From JAKAWQ01 sp035509315 (lineage in GTDB: Bacteria > Pseudomonadota > Alphaproteobacteria > Acetobacterales > Acetobacteraceae), in contig DATJLS010000059.1 in the NCBI GenBank assembly GCA_035509315.1, positions 1 through 64,000 of the forward strand: 64,000 bases of DNA, read 5' to 3'. This document shows positions 61,771 through 64,000 of the stretch, one piece after another. The notes beneath the pieces were generated by a model. The model saw only the letters and a list, made by a program, of their open reading frames with translations, ran no database searches and had not been told where the DNA came from. Every line of letters begins with the position of its first letter. Position 1 is the first letter of the stretch. A program made the position numbers and the translations under genes.

Positions 61771-62112
61771 TGCAACTCCCGTTGCTATCCGAACGTGGAG
61801 GAGAATCCCGGCACGCGGATTTATATTACGATTTCAATCTAAAATTGTCTCGAAACAATTCCGCCCTGCGCCCTCGGCGATGGCCCGGCATGGCGACCGC
61901 ATCCTGGGGCCGCGCAAGAGGATCGTCATTGACCGGGATCGCGCCGGAGGGGCTCCTCAGCCGCCCGGCGAATCCCATGCGGGGAGCCGCGTGGCCCGCG
62001 CCCTCGCCGGCCAGCGCGCGATGACCGAAGGTGGACTCGCCGCAGATCCGAATCACGCAAGAAAACAAAGGCCAGGAACGGGATGAGTGAGCGTGAGCGA
62101 TCTCGTCCCGCT
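61771..62112. other. 342-bp intergenic region holding an inverted R1 repeat
   Basis: No gene was found. The minus strand of 62015-62070 is an R1 copy (conserved CGCGTGATT position reads TTGCGTGATT, then CTTCGGTCAT). It is followed by a palindromic segment ACGGGATGA/TCGTCCCGCT (about 62078-62115) like the R2 hairpin end. The left part, 61800-61860, is AT-rich and probably contains the DUF2092 promoter. Confidence 0.5.
62015..62070 (-). repeat. R1 dispersed intergenic repeat, inverted copy
   Basis: ATGACCGAAGGTGGACTCGC followed by CGCAGATCCGAATCACGCAA is the reverse-complement form of the R1 copies at 35642 and 59911. It is close to the stop codon of the sugar-ATPase gene at 62113, again at the end of a transcript. 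Confidence 0.6.
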
Positions 62113-62874
62113 CTAGGCCACGGCGGCCGCGACGTGGACGCCGGTGATGAGGCCGACCACCTCGCTCACATGGGCTTTTTTCGTGATCAGCGTGCCGGCT
62201 TCGCGGCCCTGCCGAAGGACGAAGATCCGGTCGGTCACCTCGAAGACGTGCGGAATATTGTGGCTGATCAGGACGACGGCGAGGCCGCGTTCCTTGACGC
62301 GGCGGATGAGGTCGAGCACCCCCTCTGACTCGCGCACGCCGAGCGCGGCCGTCGGCTCGTCCATGATCACGACCTTGCGGCCCCAGGAGATGGCGCGCGC
62401 GACGGCGACACTCTGCCGTTGCCCGCCCGAAAGAAGGCCGACCGGCTGGCGGACCGATTTGAGCCCGACGCGGAGCGAGGCAATGTGGTGCGCCGCCTCG
62501 CGCCGCATGGCCGGCTTGTCGAGCAGCCATCGGTTCCACCACCGTGTGCCAGTGATTTCCCGGCCGAGGAAGAGATTCGCCTCGACATCGAGCCAGGGGA
62601 CCACCGCAAGATCCTGGTAAACGGTTTCAATGCCAATCCCGCGCGCCTCCAGCGGCGAGCGGATCGTGACCGGCCTGCCCTCGAAAAGGATCGTCCCGGC
62701 ATCGGGCTGAATCGCCCCGGACATCACTTTGACGAGCGTCGATTTGCCCGCGCCATTGTCGCCGACGAGGCCCACGATCTCGGCGGGGTGGAGATCGAAA
62801 TCCACCCCGTCGAGCGCATGGACCGGCCCGTAATGCTTGAGAATGCCGCGAAGCGACAGAACGGGCTCGGTCAT
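62113..62874 (-). CDS. sugar ABC transporter ATP-binding protein, single cassette (FrcA-like)
   Basis: A 253-residue ATPase of the CUT2 type with only one cassette: Walker A GDNGAGKSTL, the Q-loop TVYQDLAVVP, signature LSGGQRQSVAVARAISWG, Walker B VVIMDEPTAALG and H-loop ISHN. It ends soon after VTDRIFVLRQGREAGTLITK. The single-cassette form is like FrcA of the fructose/mannose/ribose importer. The binding-protein gene lies 13 bp upstream and no permease gene lies between them. Confidence 0.9.
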   Translation of the reverse strand: MTEPVLSLRGILKHYGPVHALDGVDFDLHPAEIVGLVGDNGAGKSTLVKVMSGAIQPDAGTILFEGRPVTIRSPLEARGIGIETVYQDLAVVPWLDVEANLFLGREITGTRWWNRWLLDKPAMRREAAHHIASLRVGLKSVRQPVGLLSGGQRQSVAVARAISWGRKVVIMDEPTAALGVRESEGVLDLIRRVKERGLAVVLISHNIPHVFEVTDRIFVLRQGREAGTLITKKAHVSEVVGLITGVHVAAAVA

Positions 62875-62887
62875 GCCCGCATCAGCC

Positions 62888-63931
62888 TCACATGCAGCCG
62901 ATCGGCGGCTCCTTGAAAGCCTCGGCCGCGCCTTCCGGCGTCTTTGCCTGCTCCCATTTCGCTATCCATTCCTTGACATTGTCCGCCGTCACCACCGGCA
63001 TCGCCTGGGGAACGAGGGCCGGATAATTGCAATGCGGGTCGGTGAGCAGGTTATAGAGGATGCTGACGGACTGATAGCCCCAGCCCCAGTAATCCTGGCC
63101 GACGAGCGCCTGAACATAGCCGTCGGCGACGAAGGGAAGCTCGGGCGCCAGCACGTCGGTGCTGATGATCTTCACCTTGCCCTTGTTCTTGATCACTTGC
63201 GGCAGCGCGCTCATCTTGCCGAAGAACGGCACCCCGGCCACAATCAGCAGCGCGCCCGCATCGGGGTGCGAGACGAGCAGGTTGTTGGTCAGCTCCTGCG
63301 CCTTCACCAGATCGTCATAATGAAAGAAGGGACCGAGCGTCTTCACACCTGGATATTTTGCAAGCGTATCCGTAGCCCCTTTCAGCCGGGCATTGAGATT
63401 GGTGGCACCTGGCCCGCCGCTCACCAGGATGACGGTGCCGCTCTCTCCCATGAACTTGATCGTCTGCTCGCCGAGCGCCTGGCCCATCTTGTAGCTGTCC
63501 ACGCCATAGAAGATGGGACGCTTCGATTCCGGAACATCCGAATCCCAGGTGATCACCTTGATCCCCGCCGCAATGGCCTGATTGATCGGCGCGATCAACG
63601 GCTGCGGCGCATTCGCATCCACGGCCATCCCATCGACGTGGCGGGAAACCAGGCCGGAAAGAACCTGCGCCTCCTCGCTCGCATCCGAGGTGGTGGAAGC
63701 GGTCCAGATCGCATCCACATCGCCGAGCTCGGCCGCGCGTTTCTGCGCGCCGTAATGGGCATAGTAGAAGACGGGGTTGTCGAGCGCCTTGGGGATCACG
63801 GCGATGGAGTAGCGCTTGGCGGCACGGACGATCGAGGGCCGTGCGAGCAGGCCGGCGCCGGCGGCAAGCGTGCCGGCGCGAAGCAGCGTCCGGCGGCGGA
63901 CCGGACCCGTGAATTGCCGCGTTATCGGCAT
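62888..63931 (-). CDS. sugar-binding periplasmic protein (Peripla_BP_4), Tat signal
   Basis: A 347-residue receptor with a twin-arginine leader (VRRRTLLRAGTLAAGAGLLA). The body has IAVIPKALDNPVFYYAHYGA, IWTASTTSDASEEAQVLSGL, RHVDGMAVDANAPQPLIAPI and AGIKVITWDSDVPESKRPIF, all of the CUT2 receptor family. It ends with Cys-Met. The gene begins 70 bp from the window edge on the minus strand, so a permease gene would have to lie to the right of position 64000. Ligand not predictable. Confidence 0.88.
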   Translation of the reverse strand: MPITRQFTGPVRRRTLLRAGTLAAGAGLLARPSIVRAAKRYSIAVIPKALDNPVFYYAHYGAQKRAAELGDVDAIWTASTTSDASEEAQVLSGLVSRHVDGMAVDANAPQPLIAPINQAIAAGIKVITWDSDVPESKRPIFYGVDSYKMGQALGEQTIKFMGESGTVILVSGGPGATNLNARLKGATDTLAKYPGVKTLGPFFHYDDLVKAQELTNNLLVSHPDAGALLIVAGVPFFGKMSALPQVIKNKGKVKIISTDVLAPELPFVADGYVQALVGQDYWGWGYQSVSILYNLLTDPHCNYPALVPQAMPVVTADNVKEWIAKWEQAKTPEGAAEAFKEPPIGCM

Positions 63932-64000
63932 GGCGTTTCCCCTTTTCCCTGTTCCTGACGCCCCTTCCTTCGAGGCTCAGGCTGCCCGCAGATATGCAAG

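Overview
The window is high-GC DNA from an alphaproteobacterium, most likely Acetobacterales/Rhodospirillales. Support for this: a glyA-nrdR-ribD-ribE-ribBX-ribH-nusB-thiL run in which the RibA half of RibBX is degenerate, many ATGA-type stop/start overlaps, Tat-exported binding proteins and sulfatases, and a small SCO1-linked protein of an alphaproteobacterial type. The family-level placement is inference. The gene mix is that of a saprophytic, sugar- and sulfate-ester-using organism with a chromosome that carries much decayed accessory DNA.

Layout. 1-1.3 kb is a scar: the start of an IS5-family transposase, mosaic fragments and a frameshifted tyrosine-recombinase remnant lying against tRNA-Thr(TGT). 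1.5-11.6 kb is a divergent catabolic locus: a five-gene Opp/Dpp-type ABC transporter and an SDR dehydrogenase on the minus strand, and a DeoR regulator, a BtpA/SgcQ protein and an FGGY kinase on the plus strand, with a perfect dyad operator between them. 11.6-16.8 kb is housekeeping: uvrB, an overlapping FolM-like SDR/folB pair, a lytic transglycosylase-SPOR lipoprotein and a SlyB-like lipoprotein.

16.9-25 kb is an accessory region: two paralogous cytochromes P450, a MocR regulator divergent from a 4-oxalocrotonate-type tautomerase, an alpha/beta-hydrolase pseudogene, a 35-codon secreted-peptide ORF, a sulfotransferase pseudogene and a DUF302 protein. 25.1-27 kb is a GntR regulator with a proline-racemase-family enzyme (Ser/Cys catalytic pair). 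27-33.8 kb is the riboflavin/one-carbon/NusB/ThiL run. 33.9-36.7 kb holds a GFA protein, a frameshifted P1/DmpA peptidase and SCO1. 36.7-40.7 kb is a complete sugar ABC transporter whose ATPase has an unusual C-terminal domain. 41.5-45.3 kb is a catabolic acetolactate module (alsS, alsD with an N-terminal ribbon-helix-helix-like domain, divergent LysR). 45.6-50.4 kb encodes envelope functions (PqiA/PqiB, an exported protein, an OmpA-like lipoprotein). 50.6-59.8 kb is a sulfatase locus: a DUF1254 protein, an intact arylsulfatase, a broken second sulfatase, its own formylglycine-generating enzyme, an outer-membrane barrel, and an AraC regulator interrupted by TAG. 60.2-64 kb has two exported proteins and part of another sugar ABC transporter.

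Two themes stand out. First, at least six genes are broken, two of them by short tandem duplications (19 bp and 7 bp), others by homopolymer indels or nonsense codons. Second, two families of short dispersed intergenic repeats (here R1 and R2) occur repeatedly at transcript ends. The best candidates for something new are the P450/small-peptide neighbourhood, the RHH-like acetolactate decarboxylase, the sugar ATPase with an added C-terminal domain, and the R1/R2 repeat families.
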